64,000 nucleotides of DNA from Sphingomonas sp. dw_22 (GCF_018449795.1 NZ_JAAVVE010000019.1:1-64000); one strand, 5' to 3'. Numbered from the stretch's first letter, positions 7,505 through 16,536 are shown. Numbers and translations are program-made. Notes: generated by a model from the letters alone, not told the origin.

Positions 7505-9214
7505 TCAGAAAAGACCGTCGTCGAAAGCGTCGCTTTGCGTCGCGGCCATCAATTCCATGCCGGGCAGCAGGAAGGCGCGATGCACCTCGCGTTCGCGCGC
7601 CATGGTGTACATCGCCTCGATCTCCTGGAGGATCGTGCGGAGCGGCGCGTGATCGGCCTCATCCAGCGCGGCCACCTCCCCGCCGAGCCCGCGCAACGTC
7701 CTGACGAACCCCGAAATCGTGGCCGCCAGCTCCAGCTCGTCGGCGAGCCGGGCGCCGGCATCGTCGAGCGTCTGGATCAGGTCGCGCGCATCGATGCCGC
7801 CTTCGCCGATGCCCTGATCGGTGCGCCGGCAGGCCTCGCGGATCAGCGCCAGCGACCAGGCAAGCTTGGGGCCGGGATCGCTCTCCAGCGCAGTTTCATG
7901 GCGATGCCGGATCGAGACGCTGGCCGCGCCGAGCTCGCGGATCGCCCAGCCTACGCCGTTCACGGCCTGGTCGAGCCGGTCGGCGCAACTGCCGATCTCG
8001 TCGGCGACGATCGCCACCGACCGGCCTGCGGCACCCAGCCGCTCGCCGTGCAGCCGCGCCTTGACGGCCGTGTCCTGCACATCGGCGCGGACGGTGCGCA
8101 CCGCCTCCAGCCGAGTGGTGAGATCGCCCATCGTGTCGATCACCACCGCGGTCATCGTCAGCGTGCGGCTGTTGCCCGCGCGAAGCTGCTCGGTGAGCCC
8201 GTCGATCTCGGTGAAGCCGCGCTCCAGCCGATGGAGGAAAGCATGGCCTTCGCGGCCGACGTCGCTCTCCTCGATCAGCGACACCAGTTCGCCGGTGTGC
8301 GGCCCCAGCTCGTGGATCGCGTTCACCAGCAGGCCGGTCTCGCTGTCGAGATCGGCGGCGATGTCGGTGAGCTGCGCCTCGATCAGCGCAAGGATATGCG
8401 CTTCGACCGCGCGCGCCGCCGGGGTCTGGACGTCATCCTCCAGCCGCCTCGCGCTCACGAGCTGGAGCGCGGCCACCATATGCTCGAGCCGTTGACGGCT
8501 GATATCGCCGATCTGCAAGGCGCCCAGGATCACCGCGACCCGGCCCTGGACCTCGCGGGCGATGCCGCGGACGTCCGCCGCGCTGTCGGCGATCGAGACC
8601 TGGTGCGCCTGAAGCTCCAGCGCGTCGTCGGCAAGCCGATCGGGCACCAGCGGGATCACCTTGCCGCATTCGGCCGCGATCAGCCGCGCGGCGCGCTGCA
8701 CCGTCGCCACGCCCTCGACCAGTTCCTGCAGCGTCGCCATGAAGCCCTTGAGATGCGCGTCGCCGGCATCGAAGCGCTCGAACATCTCCTCGACGAAGCG
8801 GGTGACCGGCGCCGATCCCGATGCGGCGATCTTCAGATTGGTGCCGTTGACGCGCAGGATGCGCAGCATCTCCTGGATCTGCATCACGTGCAGGTTCAGC
8901 TCCGCCGCCGCGCGGCGCACCACGCCCAGATCATTGACGCGTTCATGCTGGAGCAGCGGCAGCGCGGTCAGCTCGCGCGCGCTTTCGCGCAGGATGCGGA
9001 CGGCGGCCTTGCCGGTCTGCTCGTCGATCGCATTGATGATCGAATCGAGCGAGGCGATGACGCGGTTCACCGTGTCGATCACCGTCGCCAGCGTGCTCGC
9101 GGCATGGACGAAGCGGACGTCGAGCCCGGCAGCGAGCCCGGCCAGCGCGTGCTGGAGATTCTCGATCGCCGCGTCGCGAGCCGATCCAGCGGGCTCGATT
9201 CTATCGTGATACAT
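7505..9214 (-). CDS. Chemotaxis-operon protein: CheZ-like D-x-x-x-Q motif plus degenerate receptor hairpin (paralogue 2)
   Basis: 569 residues, collinear with the adjacent 581-residue protein. GALQIGDISRQRLEHMV (231-247) again gives Asp237 and Gln241 at identical positions. The hairpin-like segment VKARLHGERLGAAGRSVAIV, then ADEIGS, spans residues 384-408. The shared C-terminal motif YTMAREREVHRAF (536-548) and the end DDGLF repeat the pattern of its neighbour, so the pair arose by tandem duplication. It starts at ATG 9214, 39 nt after cheB, and is part of the che operon. The N-terminal 120 residues (LDVRFVHAAS, MLRILRVNGTNLKIAASGS) are also conserved between the two. Confidence 0.7.
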   Translation of the reverse strand: MYHDRIEPAGSARDAAIENLQHALAGLAAGLDVRFVHAASTLATVIDTVNRVIASLDSIINAIDEQTGKAAVRILRESARELTALPLLQHERVNDLGVVRRAAAELNLHVMQIQEMLRILRVNGTNLKIAASGSAPVTRFVEEMFERFDAGDAHLKGFMATLQELVEGVATVQRAARLIAAECGKVIPLVPDRLADDALELQAHQVSIADSAADVRGIAREVQGRVAVILGALQIGDISRQRLEHMVAALQLVSARRLEDDVQTPAARAVEAHILALIEAQLTDIAADLDSETGLLVNAIHELGPHTGELVSLIEESDVGREGHAFLHRLERGFTEIDGLTEQLRAGNSRTLTMTAVVIDTMGDLTTRLEAVRTVRADVQDTAVKARLHGERLGAAGRSVAIVADEIGSCADRLDQAVNGVGWAIRELGAASVSIRHRHETALESDPGPKLAWSLALIREACRRTDQGIGEGGIDARDLIQTLDDAGARLADELELAATISGFVRTLRGLGGEVAALDEADHAPLRTILQEIEAMYTMAREREVHRAFLLPGMELMAATQSDAFDDGLF

Positions 9215-9253
9215 GCCGAGCTCCGTCGAAAGCCATTTGGATGGAAAGCGCGC

Positions 9254-10342
9254 TCATCGCGCAGTCGCGTGCAGCAGCTCGCGTGCGATCGAGCCCAGGG
9301 GCACGACCTTGTCGGCGGCGCCGCGCGCGATCGCTTCCTTGGGCATGCCGAACACGATCGAAGTCGCCTCGTCCTGCGCGAAGGTGCGGGCGCCGGCCTG
9401 CTTCATCTCCAGAAGTCCGCGCGCTCCGTCGTCGCCCATGCCGGTCATGATGACGCCGACCGCGTTCGATCCGGCCGCCCGCGCCGCGGAGCGAAACAGC
9501 ACGTCCACCGAAGGCCGGTGCCGCGAGACCAAAGGCCCGTCGCGCACCGAGACATGATAGCGGGCGCCCCGGCGCTCCAGCATCGTATGCTTGCCGCCGG
9601 GCGCGATCAGCACATGGCCGCGCAGCACCGGATCGCCGTCGACGGCTTCCTTCACGTCCACCTCGCACAAGGTGTTGAGCCGCGAGGCGAAGGCGCGGGT
9701 GAAATTCTCCGGCATGTGCTGGACGACGACGATGCCCGGCGAATTGGCGGGCAGCGCCTCCAGCACCTCGCGCAGCGCCTCGGTCCCGCCGGTCGACGCG
9801 CCCAGGCACACCACCATCTCGGTCGTCCGGCTCATCGCCTTGCCGCTGGGTGGCGGCAGCACGGCGTCGGCGGTCAGCTTCTTCTCGGGCGACAGCGGAC
9901 GCGGCTCGCGCACCGCCGGACGGCCGCGCACCCGCGCCTTGGCCGCCGCCTTCACGACGTCGCGGATCTGGAGATTATGCTCGGCCAGGTGATCGGCGAC
10001 GCCGATGCGCGGCTTCAGGATCACGTCGACCGCGCCGGCCTCCATCGCCTGGATCAGCGTCTCCGAACCTTCCTCGGTGAGCGAGGAGCACATCACCACC
10101 GGCACCGGGCATTGCGACATCAGCTTGCGCAGGAAGGTGATGCCGTCCATCCGCGGCATCTCCACGTCCAGGGTGATGACGTCGGGCACTTCCTCCTGCA
10201 ATCGCTTCGCCGCGTTGAACGGATCGGAGGCGACGCCGATCACCTCGATCTCCGGATCCTCTTGGAGGATCGTCGTCATCGTCTGGCGGACGCTGGCGGA
10301 ATCGTCGATGACGAGGACGCGGATCTTCTTGCGTGCGAGCAT
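9254..10342 (-). CDS. cheB: CheB, chemoreceptor glutamate methylesterase / glutamine deamidase
   Basis: A 362-residue two-domain protein. The receiver domain (1-125) has the acidic pair D13/D14, phosphoacceptor D59 ([13 protein letters not shown]) and K110. A linker of about 45 residues leads to the methylesterase domain, with the catalytic triad Ser183 (GASTGGTEA), His209 (VQHMPENF) and Asp305 (MTGMGDDGA). It removes methyl groups from receptor glutamates when phosphorylated by CheA. The ATG at 10342 follows the cheR stop by 6 nt, so the two adaptation enzymes are co-translated. Length and domain order are standard. Confidence 0.96.
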   Translation of the reverse strand: MLARKKIRVLVIDDSASVRQTMTTILQEDPEIEVIGVASDPFNAAKRLQEEVPDVITLDVEMPRMDGITFLRKLMSQCPVPVVMCSSLTEEGSETLIQAMEAGAVDVILKPRIGVADHLAEHNLQIRDVVKAAAKARVRGRPAVREPRPLSPEKKLTADAVLPPPSGKAMSRTTEMVVCLGASTGGTEALREVLEALPANSPGIVVVQHMPENFTRAFASRLNTLCEVDVKEAVDGDPVLRGHVLIAPGGKHTMLERRGARYHVSVRDGPLVSRHRPSVDVLFRSAARAAGSNAVGVIMTGMGDDGARGLLEMKQAGARTFAQDEATSIVFGMPKEAIARGAADKVVPLGSIARELLHATAR

Positions 10343-10348
10343 TTCGAG

Positions 10349-11191
10349 TCAGCTCCGCTTGAAGACGGTGTTGGCCACCTGGACCAGCGGAAGCTCCAGC
10401 CCGGTGATCGATTCCGAATGGCCGAGGAACAGATAGCCGCCGGGCTCCAGACAATCGACGAGCTGCGACACGACCTTGCGCTGCGTCGGCTTGTCGAAAT
10501 AGATCAGCACGTTGCGGCAGAAGATCAGATTCATCGGATCGCCGATCGGATAGCGATCGTCCATCAGGTTGAGCCGCGCGAAGCCGATGGCGCTGCGCAG
10601 CGCCGGCGCCATGCGGATCTCGCGCCGCGCCGGATTGCGCGAGGTCATGACATATTTGCGCAGCAGCGCCGCGGGCACGGGATCGACCTGCTCGGCCGGA
10701 TAGATGCCCGTCCGCGCGGCGGCCAGCACCTCGGTATCGAGATCGGTGGCGAGGATGCCGTAGGATGGGCCGCCGCAGGTGTCGGCATAATCGTCGAGCA
10801 CCATCGCGATCGTATAGGGCTCCGGCCCCGTCGAGCAGGCCGCGCTCCAGGCGCGTATCGTGCGCAGGCCCCGCGCCTTGAATTCGGGCAGGATGTTGCG
10901 GATCAGATAGTCGAAATGCGCGGGCTCGCGGAAGAAATCGGTCTTGTTGGTCGTGACCGCGTTGATGAGGTGCAGCCCCTCGTCCGCCAGATTGTCCTGG
11001 ACGAACACATGATCGCAATATTCGTCGAGCGTCCGGGTGCCGGTGGCGCGCAGGCGGCGGCGCAGCCGGCCTTCGAGCATGGTCTTCTTGCTCTCGGGCA
11101 TCTTGATGCCCGAATAGTCGTAGATATAGCTGGCCAGCATCGTGAAGTTGCGGCGGCTCATCTGATCGTTACCCGCGGACTGGGTGCTCAT
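10349..11191 (-). CDS. cheR: CheR, chemoreceptor glutamate O-methyltransferase
   Basis: A 280-residue methyltransferase that adds methyl groups from S-adenosylmethionine to receptor glutamates. The N-terminal helical domain (about 1-90) includes YIYDYSGIKMPESKKTMLEG and GRLRRRL, and the SAM-binding domain has AWSAACSTGPEPYTIAM. The later segments NPARREIRM and NLIFCRNVLIYFDKPTQRKV are typical CheR. I chose ATG 11191; a start seven codons earlier (11212) is possible. It lies between a cheW (116-nt gap with short GC-rich stems) and cheB (6-nt gap) in the che operon. Confidence 0.95.
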   Translation of the reverse strand: MSTQSAGNDQMSRRNFTMLASYIYDYSGIKMPESKKTMLEGRLRRRLRATGTRTLDEYCDHVFVQDNLADEGLHLINAVTTNKTDFFREPAHFDYLIRNILPEFKARGLRTIRAWSAACSTGPEPYTIAMVLDDYADTCGGPSYGILATDLDTEVLAAARTGIYPAEQVDPVPAALLRKYVMTSRNPARREIRMAPALRSAIGFARLNLMDDRYPIGDPMNLIFCRNVLIYFDKPTQRKVVSQLVDCLEPGGYLFLGHSESITGLELPLVQVANTVFKRS

Positions 11192-11307
11192 CGTAGGGGG
11201 CGCACTGGCCAAGAACCTGCTCCGATATTGCTGGCCCCGCGTCTGGGCGGGGCGAAAGGGATTGCGGCTGCCCGCGCACCCTTTTCCGGGGGCGCGGGCC
11301 GGTTCGG

Positions 11308-11790
11308 TCAGGCTGCCGAGGCGATCGGATGCAGCAGCGCCGCCTCCTCGGCGGAGAAGATGCGGGCGACATCGACCAGGACGACGAAGCCCTCCGCCCG
11401 CTTCACCACGCCCGCGATATATTCGGACGGCCAGCGGACGCCGATGTCCGGCGCGGCGCCGATCTGGTCGCTTCGGAAGGTGCTGACCTCCAGCACGCGG
11501 TCCACCACCAGCCCGAGCACCAGCACGCGATCGGCGACCGGCACGTCGACCACCAGGATCCGGGTGCCCGGGGTGGGATCGACATGCGGCATGCCCAGCC
11601 GCAGGCGGAAATCGACCGTCGCGACGCCCTCGCCGCGCATGTCGGTGAGGCCCAGCAGATAGTCGGGGCCGTTGGGGATGCGGAACGTCTCGCGATAATC
11701 GAGGATCTCGCGGACCAGGGTCACGGGAACCGCGAAGGTCTCCGCTCCCAGTCCGAAGGTCACAGCCTGGATTTCCTGCACGTCGCTCAT
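11308..11790 (-). CDS. cheW: CheW-type coupling protein, second copy
   Basis: This 160-residue cytoplasmic adaptor consists of one CheW domain, which bridges chemoreceptors to CheA. The recognisable strands are AVTFGLGAETFAVPVTLVRE, then the loop PDYLLGLTDMRGEGVATVDF and late strands VEVSTF-like/VVLVDVARIFS. The start ATG at 11790 overlaps the stop of the 34-codon receptor remnant in an ATGA box, so its translation is coupled to that short frame. It is the second cheW of the operon; the other is at 13675-14190. The two differ widely, suggesting different partners. Confidence 0.92.
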   Translation of the reverse strand: MSDVQEIQAVTFGLGAETFAVPVTLVREILDYRETFRIPNGPDYLLGLTDMRGEGVATVDFRLRLGMPHVDPTPGTRILVVDVPVADRVLVLGLVVDRVLEVSTFRSDQIGAAPDIGVRWPSEYIAGVVKRAEGFVVLVDVARIFSAEEAALLHPIASAA

Positions 11791-11891
11791 GCTGCCTGTA
11801 CTCCGAAGGGGGCGTCGTCGGCGTCTGGGCCGCCGCTGGTGAGATCGATCGCGAAGAGGATGCCCAGTTTCAGCTTGATGGTGGCACGCAT
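11787..11891 (-). pseudogene. 34-codon chemoreceptor remnant keeping both ends of the receptor, coupled to cheW
   Basis: The 34-residue frame starts MRATIKLKLG, matching the first ten residues of the adjacent MCP ([10 protein letters not shown]) at 8 of 10 positions. Its last 22 residues ([14 protein letters not shown], then APFGVQAA) match MCP residues 544-565 at 18 of 22 positions. About 530 codons in between are missing. The MCP has FALLLT near its start and FALDLT near its end, so recombination at this short similarity could have made the deletion. The frame is intact, has AAGGG 9 nt before its ATG, and ends in an ATGA overlap with cheW. It may be retained as a leader that couples cheW translation, or as a tail peptide. 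Confidence 0.8.
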
Positions 11892-11916
11892 GGATACAGA
11901 CCCTTGGTAGATGAGG

Positions 11917-11942
11917 GGCCCGCCCCGCGAACGGGGCGGGCC
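11917..11942 (-). promoter_or_regulatory. Very stable GC hairpin (11-bp arms, TTCG loop on the minus strand) between MCP and remnant
   Basis: GGCCCGCCCCG and CGGGGCGGGCC are perfect arms around a 4-nt loop that reads TTCG in the transcript. It lies 16 nt after the MCP stop and 25 nt before the remnant start. No T-run follows, so it looks like an mRNA 3' barrier or attenuator that lowers expression of the downstream genes rather than a full terminator. Confidence 0.65.
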
Positions 11943-11958
11943 GGCTTCGATTGCCGCG

Positions 11959-13656
11959 TCAGGCCGCCTGCGCACCGAAATGCGCGTCGTCCTCGTCCGG
12001 GCCGCCGCTGGTGAGGTCCAGCGCGAAGCCGTTCACCCGGGCCTGCTGATCGGTGATCGTGTTGGGCTTGGCCTTGATCGCCGGCTTCTTGGCCGCCGAC
12101 GTCACGGGCTTGCGGGCGACCATCGCGGCACGCGGCGCCATCGGAGCGACCTTGCGCGTGTTCGTGCTGTCGTTGACCCGGAAATAGGCGATGCTGGTCT
12201 GGAGCTCCTCGGCCTGGGCCGCGAGTTCCTCCGAGGTGGTCGAGATCTGCTCGGAGGCGCCGGCATTCTGCTGCGTCACCTGGTCGAGCTGCTGGATCGC
12301 CTCGTTGATCTGCGACGCGCCGATATCCTGCTCGCGGCATGCCGAGCTGATCTCCGACACCAGTTCCGCGGTACGGCGGATGTCCGGCACCAGCTTGGTC
12401 AGCATCTCGCCGGCCTCGGTCGCGGCGCGCACCGTGTCGGTCGAGACCGCGCCGATCTCGGCAGCGGCGGTCTGGCTGCGCTCGGCGAGCTTGCGCACTT
12501 CCGACGCCACCACCGCGAAGCCGCGGCCATGTTCGCCGGCCCGGGCAGCTTCCACTGCCGCGTTCAGCGCCAGCAGATCGGTCTGGCGAGCGATCTCCTG
12601 GACGATGCCGATCTTCTCGGCGATCGTGCGCATCGCACCCACCGCCTTGTCGACCGCCTGCCCGCTCGCCTCGGCGTCCTTGGACGACTGGCGGGCGATC
12701 TTCTCGGTCTGCGCCGCGTTATCGGCGTTCTGCTTGATGTTGGCGGCCATCTCTTCCATCGAGGCCGAAGCCTGTTCGGCGGCAGCGGCCTGCTCGGTGG
12801 CGCCCTGCGACACCTGCTCCGAGCTTGCCGACAGCTCCTGGCTGCCCGCCGAGACGTTCTCCGCCGCGACGTTCGCATCACCGACCACGCCGCGCAGGCG
12901 CTCGATCATGTTGTTCACATGGCCCAGCAGCTCGCCGATCTCGTCCTTGCTCTTGATCTCGACGGTCTTGGTCAGGTCACCCTCGGCGACCTGGCGCATC
13001 GCGTCGCCGGCGGCCTTCAGGCCCCGCGAGATCAGCAGCGAGAGATAGAGGGCAGCGGCGGCGGTGACGATGAACGCGACCACGCCCATGGTCAGCATCG
13101 TGGTCCGCGCCGAGTTGTAGAGCACCTCGGTATCGTCATCGGCCTCGGACATCATCTGCTGCTGCGCGCTGACGAGCCCTTCCACCGTCTTGGTGACGGC
13201 GTTCGCCTTGTCGCGCGAATCGCTCATGGTGAGCGTGGTGGCCGCAGCCTTGTCGGTATCGCTCAGCTCGCGGACCTTCTCGTTGACCGGCTTGAACGCG
13301 TTCCACTGGTCGCGAAGCTCGCCCCAGGCCGCCTTGGTCTTCTCGGACGGCTTGGCATTGGCCTGCTCGACGGCTTCGTCGACGCGCGCGCGCCAGGTGT
13401 CGATCGACGCTTCGTAATCGCGGCGCTGCGCGGCATCGTCGGTCAGGACGAGGTTCTTCTCGGCGCGGACCATCATGCTCACGCCGCTGTCGATGGCGCG
13501 GGCGCGATCGAGCTGCTTGGCAGGCCCGGTGATGACATCGCCGATGGCATCGTTGAGCGTGCTCAGGCGCGAGATGCCGAGCACGATGACGACGGTCATG
13601 ATGGTGAGAAGCAGGGCGAACGTACCGCCCAGCTTCAGTTTGATGGATGCGTGCAT
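11959..13656 (-). CDS. Transmembrane methyl-accepting chemotaxis protein
   Basis: A 565-residue receptor. Transmembrane helix 1 is about 11-29, followed by a periplasmic four-helix-bundle sensor (about 31-185), transmembrane helix 2 (about 187-209), a HAMP domain (210-262) and the cytoplasmic signalling hairpin. The hairpin tip is [19 protein letters not shown], then [12 protein letters not shown] (354-384). After residue 495 there is a basic, low-complexity linker, then a C-terminal tail [19 protein letters not shown] without the NWETF-type CheR-binding pentapeptide. The same tail occurs in the 34-codon remnant downstream. It lies between the two cheW genes and is the only full transmembrane receptor in the window; its ligand is unknown. 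Confidence 0.94.
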   Translation of the reverse strand: MHASIKLKLGGTFALLLTIMTVVIVLGISRLSTLNDAIGDVITGPAKQLDRARAIDSGVSMMVRAEKNLVLTDDAAQRRDYEASIDTWRARVDEAVEQANAKPSEKTKAAWGELRDQWNAFKPVNEKVRELSDTDKAAATTLTMSDSRDKANAVTKTVEGLVSAQQQMMSEADDDTEVLYNSARTTMLTMGVVAFIVTAAAALYLSLLISRGLKAAGDAMRQVAEGDLTKTVEIKSKDEIGELLGHVNNMIERLRGVVGDANVAAENVSAGSQELSASSEQVSQGATEQAAAAEQASASMEEMAANIKQNADNAAQTEKIARQSSKDAEASGQAVDKAVGAMRTIAEKIGIVQEIARQTDLLALNAAVEAARAGEHGRGFAVVASEVRKLAERSQTAAAEIGAVSTDTVRAATEAGEMLTKLVPDIRRTAELVSEISSACREQDIGASQINEAIQQLDQVTQQNAGASEQISTTSEELAAQAEELQTSIAYFRVNDSTNTRKVAPMAPRAAMVARKPVTSAAKKPAIKAKPNTITDQQARVNGFALDLTSGGPDEDDAHFGAQAA

Positions 13657-13674
13657 TGTCTTAAGCCCCCTGGC

Positions 13675-14190
13675 TCAGTGAACGGTGGACGGAAGGGTGG
13701 CGGCAGCGGACTCGCCGCCTCCGATGAACGAACGGAAAATCGCGGAAAGATCGGGAAGGACGATCACGCCCTCCGGGGTACGCACCAGTTCGCGGACATA
13801 ATCGCGGCGCCAGCGCATGCCGACGGCCGGTGGCTCCTCGCTGTCGCCCTGGTGCAGAGTGGCGACTTCGTGGACCTTGTCGGTGCGGATGCCGAGCTGG
13901 ATCGCCTCGCCCTCCGCGTCGATCTCGATCACGACGATGCGGCTGTCGACCGTCGCTTCCGCCGCCGGCAGGCCGAAGGCGAGGCGCAGGTCGGCGATCG
14001 GGATGATCTTGCCGCGGAAATTGACGACGCTGCCGACCAAGGGCGCCGCACCGGGCACCACCGTCTCGGGCAGCAGGTCGAGGATCTCGCGGACCAGGAT
14101 GGCCTCCAGCGCGAACGTCTCTTCCTGCAGGTTGAACGTCAGCACTTCGAGGGTGCCGTTGGCATCCCATCGGGTTCTTGTGTCGTGCAT
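13675..14190 (-). CDS. cheW: CheW-type coupling protein, first copy
   Basis: A 171-residue single CheW domain. It shows LEVLTFNLQEETFALEAILV, the SVVNFRGKIIPIADLRLAFG turn that is diagnostic of CheW, and DSRIVVIEID. Compared with the second cheW it keeps the N-F-R-G-K motif, which suggests it is the canonical CheA-receptor coupler. It starts 4 nt after the cheA stop and is followed by the MCP after 18 nt, so it is firmly within the operon. A short Ala/Ser-rich tail follows the domain. Confidence 0.93.
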   Translation of the reverse strand: MHDTRTRWDANGTLEVLTFNLQEETFALEAILVREILDLLPETVVPGAAPLVGSVVNFRGKIIPIADLRLAFGLPAAEATVDSRIVVIEIDAEGEAIQLGIRTDKVHEVATLHQGDSEEPPAVGMRWRRDYVRELVRTPEGVIVLPDLSAIFRSFIGGGESAAATLPSTVH

Positions 14191-14194
14191 GGGC

Positions 14195-16171
14195 TTATCC
14201 GGCGGCGCGAAGCCGCTCCTCCTGATGCTGGCCGAGAGTGACGAGCTGAACGACGTCGAGGATCAGCGCGACGCCGCCGTCGCCGAGGATCGTCGCACCG
14301 GCGAAGGTGGAGACGTCGCGGTGGAGCGCCGACATCGACTTGATGACCGTCTGGTGGCTGCCGATGATCTGATCGACCACCAGCCCCACCCGCTCGGCGC
14401 CGGTCGCGATCACCACGATCTTCTGGTGCGGATCGGGCCGGGTGCCGGTGTCGAACATCTCGCGCAGGCGCAGGAACGGCACCAGCCGGTCGCGCAGCGT
14501 GATGAAGCTGCGGCCCCGCGAGCGCAGATCCTCCTCAAGGCTCAGCTCGATGCACTCCTCGACCGCCGCTAGCGGGATCACGTAGCGACCGTTGCCGACG
14601 CGCACGAGCAGCCCATCGATGATCGCGAGCGTCAGCGGGATGCGCAGCGTGACCGTCGAGCCCTCGCCGGGCACGCTCTTGATGTCGATCGAACCGCGCA
14701 GGCTCTCGATGGTGCGCTTGACCACGTCCATGCCGACGCCGCGGCCGGAGAGGTTGGTGACCGCCGCCGCCGTGGAGAAGCCCGGATGGAAGATCATCTG
14801 GAGCAGTTCCTGGTCGTTCAGCGTCTGGCCCGGCTGGATCAGCCCCTGGGCCTCGGCCTTGGCGCGGACCCGGTCGCGATCGATGCCGCGGCCGTCGTCG
14901 CGGATCGTGATCATCACCTCGCCGCCCTGCTGATGGGCGGAGAGCTTGACCTGCCCCGCGGCCGGCTTGCCGGCGGCGATACGTTCCCCGGGTGTTTCCA
15001 GCCCATGGTCGCAGGAATTGCGGATCAGATGGACCATCGGATCGGCGAGCCGCTCCATCACGGTCTTGTCGACTTCGGTGGTCTCGCCCTCGGTCAGCAG
15101 CTCGATGGTCTTGCCGGTCTCGCGCGACAGATCGTGGACGAGACGGCGGAAGCGGCCGAACAGGCTGGCGACCGGCACCATGCGCAGCACCATCATCGTG
15201 TCGCGCAGCTCGCTGGCCAGCCGTTCGATCTCCTCCGAGATCGAGCGCAGCACCAGATCGGCCGCCGTCCCGCCGCCATTGGCAAGCTGCGACAAGCGGC
15301 TCTGGACGATGACGAGCTCGCCCACCCGGTCCATCAGCTCGTCGAGCCGCTCGGCCGGCACGCGGACGCTCTCGCCCGATTTGGCGGCGGCACGGCCGGG
15401 CGCCGCATTGGCGGCTTCGGCAGCGGGCGGCGGCGCGTCGTTCGCGGCAACCGGAACCGGCACGTCGGCGGGCGCCTCATCGGCCACGGGCTCGGCGGCC
15501 AGCGGCTCGATCTTCAGCGCCATATCGTCCATCACGAAGATGAACACGTCCTCGATATCGTCCTTCGAGATGTCGCCATGCAGCTCGACGTCCCAGCCGA
15601 TATGGCATTCGACCGGCACCAGATCCGCGAGCGGCGGAATCCGGTCGATGCGGGCGACGATCCGGCAGTCGCCCAGTTCGCGCAACTCGTCGAGCAGCAT
15701 CAGCGGATTGGTGCCGTTCGCCATGCTCTCGGGCGGCAGGCGGAAGGACAGGCGCCAGCCCTTGGGCGCCGCCACGGCAGCGGCCGGCGTGCCGGAGGCC
15801 CCGTCGATCGCCGCCTGGAGACGGACCAGGATCGCGTCGCCCATGGCCTCCAGCCCGGTGCCGTCGGTCTCGATCAGCGCGCGCATATGATCCTGCGCGG
15901 AGAGGATGACCGCGACCAGCTCCTGCGTCGCGGGTGCCAGTCCCTTGCGGACACGATCGAACGCAGTCTCGCAATGATGGGTGAAGGTCGCCAGCGCGTC
16001 GAAGCCGAACATCGCGCCCGATCCCTTGAGCGTGTGCAGCCCGCGGAACACGGCGTCGACCAGGTCGCGATCATCCAGCCGGTGGCCGAGATCGAGCAGG
16101 CCCTGCTCGATCTGCTCAAGCAGTTCGCCCGCCTCGACGCGGAATGCCGCGATCGGATCCTGGCCGCTCAT
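14195..16171 (-). CDS. cheA: CheA, chemotaxis sensor histidine kinase
   Basis: A 658-residue kinase. The Hpt domain has the phosphorylated His46 (GLHTLKGSGAMFGF). A P2-like domain (about 140-235, FRLPPESMANGTNPLMLLDE) is followed by an Ala/Pro-rich linker. Then come the dimerisation domain (VPAERLDELMDRVGELVI), the ATP-binding domain with N box HLIRNSCDHGLE, G1 DDGRGI and G2 GRGVGMDVV, and the CheW-like regulatory domain to the end. It phosphorylates CheY and CheB. The ATG at 16171 overlaps the cheY stop by ATGA. An upstream extension to 16234 has no conserved residues. Confidence 0.96.
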   Translation of the reverse strand: MSGQDPIAAFRVEAGELLEQIEQGLLDLGHRLDDRDLVDAVFRGLHTLKGSGAMFGFDALATFTHHCETAFDRVRKGLAPATQELVAVILSAQDHMRALIETDGTGLEAMGDAILVRLQAAIDGASGTPAAAVAAPKGWRLSFRLPPESMANGTNPLMLLDELRELGDCRIVARIDRIPPLADLVPVECHIGWDVELHGDISKDDIEDVFIFVMDDMALKIEPLAAEPVADEAPADVPVPVAANDAPPPAAEAANAAPGRAAAKSGESVRVPAERLDELMDRVGELVIVQSRLSQLANGGGTAADLVLRSISEEIERLASELRDTMMVLRMVPVASLFGRFRRLVHDLSRETGKTIELLTEGETTEVDKTVMERLADPMVHLIRNSCDHGLETPGERIAAGKPAAGQVKLSAHQQGGEVMITIRDDGRGIDRDRVRAKAEAQGLIQPGQTLNDQELLQMIFHPGFSTAAAVTNLSGRGVGMDVVKRTIESLRGSIDIKSVPGEGSTVTLRIPLTLAIIDGLLVRVGNGRYVIPLAAVEECIELSLEEDLRSRGRSFITLRDRLVPFLRLREMFDTGTRPDPHQKIVVIATGAERVGLVVDQIIGSHQTVIKSMSALHRDVSTFAGATILGDGGVALILDVVQLVTLGQHQEERLRAAG

Positions 16172-16536
16172 CGGCCGAGCACCTTGCGCGCGACCTTCAC
16201 GAGCTGTTCGGGGACGAAGGGCTTGACCAGCCACCCCGTCGCGCCGGCTGCCTTGGCCTGCTGCTTCATCGCGTCATCGCTTTCGGTGGTGAGGAAGATG
16301 ATCGGAGTGCCGCACTGGGCGGGATCCTTGCGCAGCTCGCGGATCATCGTCAGCCCGTCCATGTTGGGCATGTTCAGGTCGGTGATGATCATGTCGAACT
16401 TCGCCGAATTGGCGGCGGTCAGGCCCTCGACGCCGTCGCCGGCTTCGGTGACGTCATAGCCCGCGCCGGTGAGCGCGATGCGGATCGCCATGCGCAGGCT
16501 GGGCGAATCGTCGACGGTGAGGATCGAGGCAGTCAT
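16168..16536 (-). CDS. cheY: CheY-type single-domain response regulator
   Basis: A 122-residue receiver domain with acidic pair D9/D10, phosphoacceptor D53 (IITDLNMPNMDG), T83 or T84 (IIFLTTES) and K105 (LVKPF). It is phosphorylated by CheA and presumably acts on the flagellar switch. It sits second in the operon: its start overlaps the STAS gene stop (ATGA), and its stop overlaps the cheA start. Length and residues are fully canonical. No cheZ, cheX or cheC gene is visible nearby, so the phosphatase that resets it is not obvious. Confidence 0.95.
   Translation of the reverse strand: MTASILTVDDSPSLRMAIRIALTGAGYDVTEAGDGVEGLTAANSAKFDMIITDLNMPNMDGLTMIRELRKDPAQCGTPIIFLTTESDDAMKQQAKAAGATGWLVKPFVPEQLVKVARKVLGR

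Noticed and set aside
5768..11662. A 1,964-codon open frame on the plus strand, opposite the chemotaxis genes
   Set aside because: It is antisense to five well-supported che-operon genes and has the Arg/Ala/His-rich, low-motif composition produced when GC-rich genes are read backwards. No domain or ribosome site supports it.
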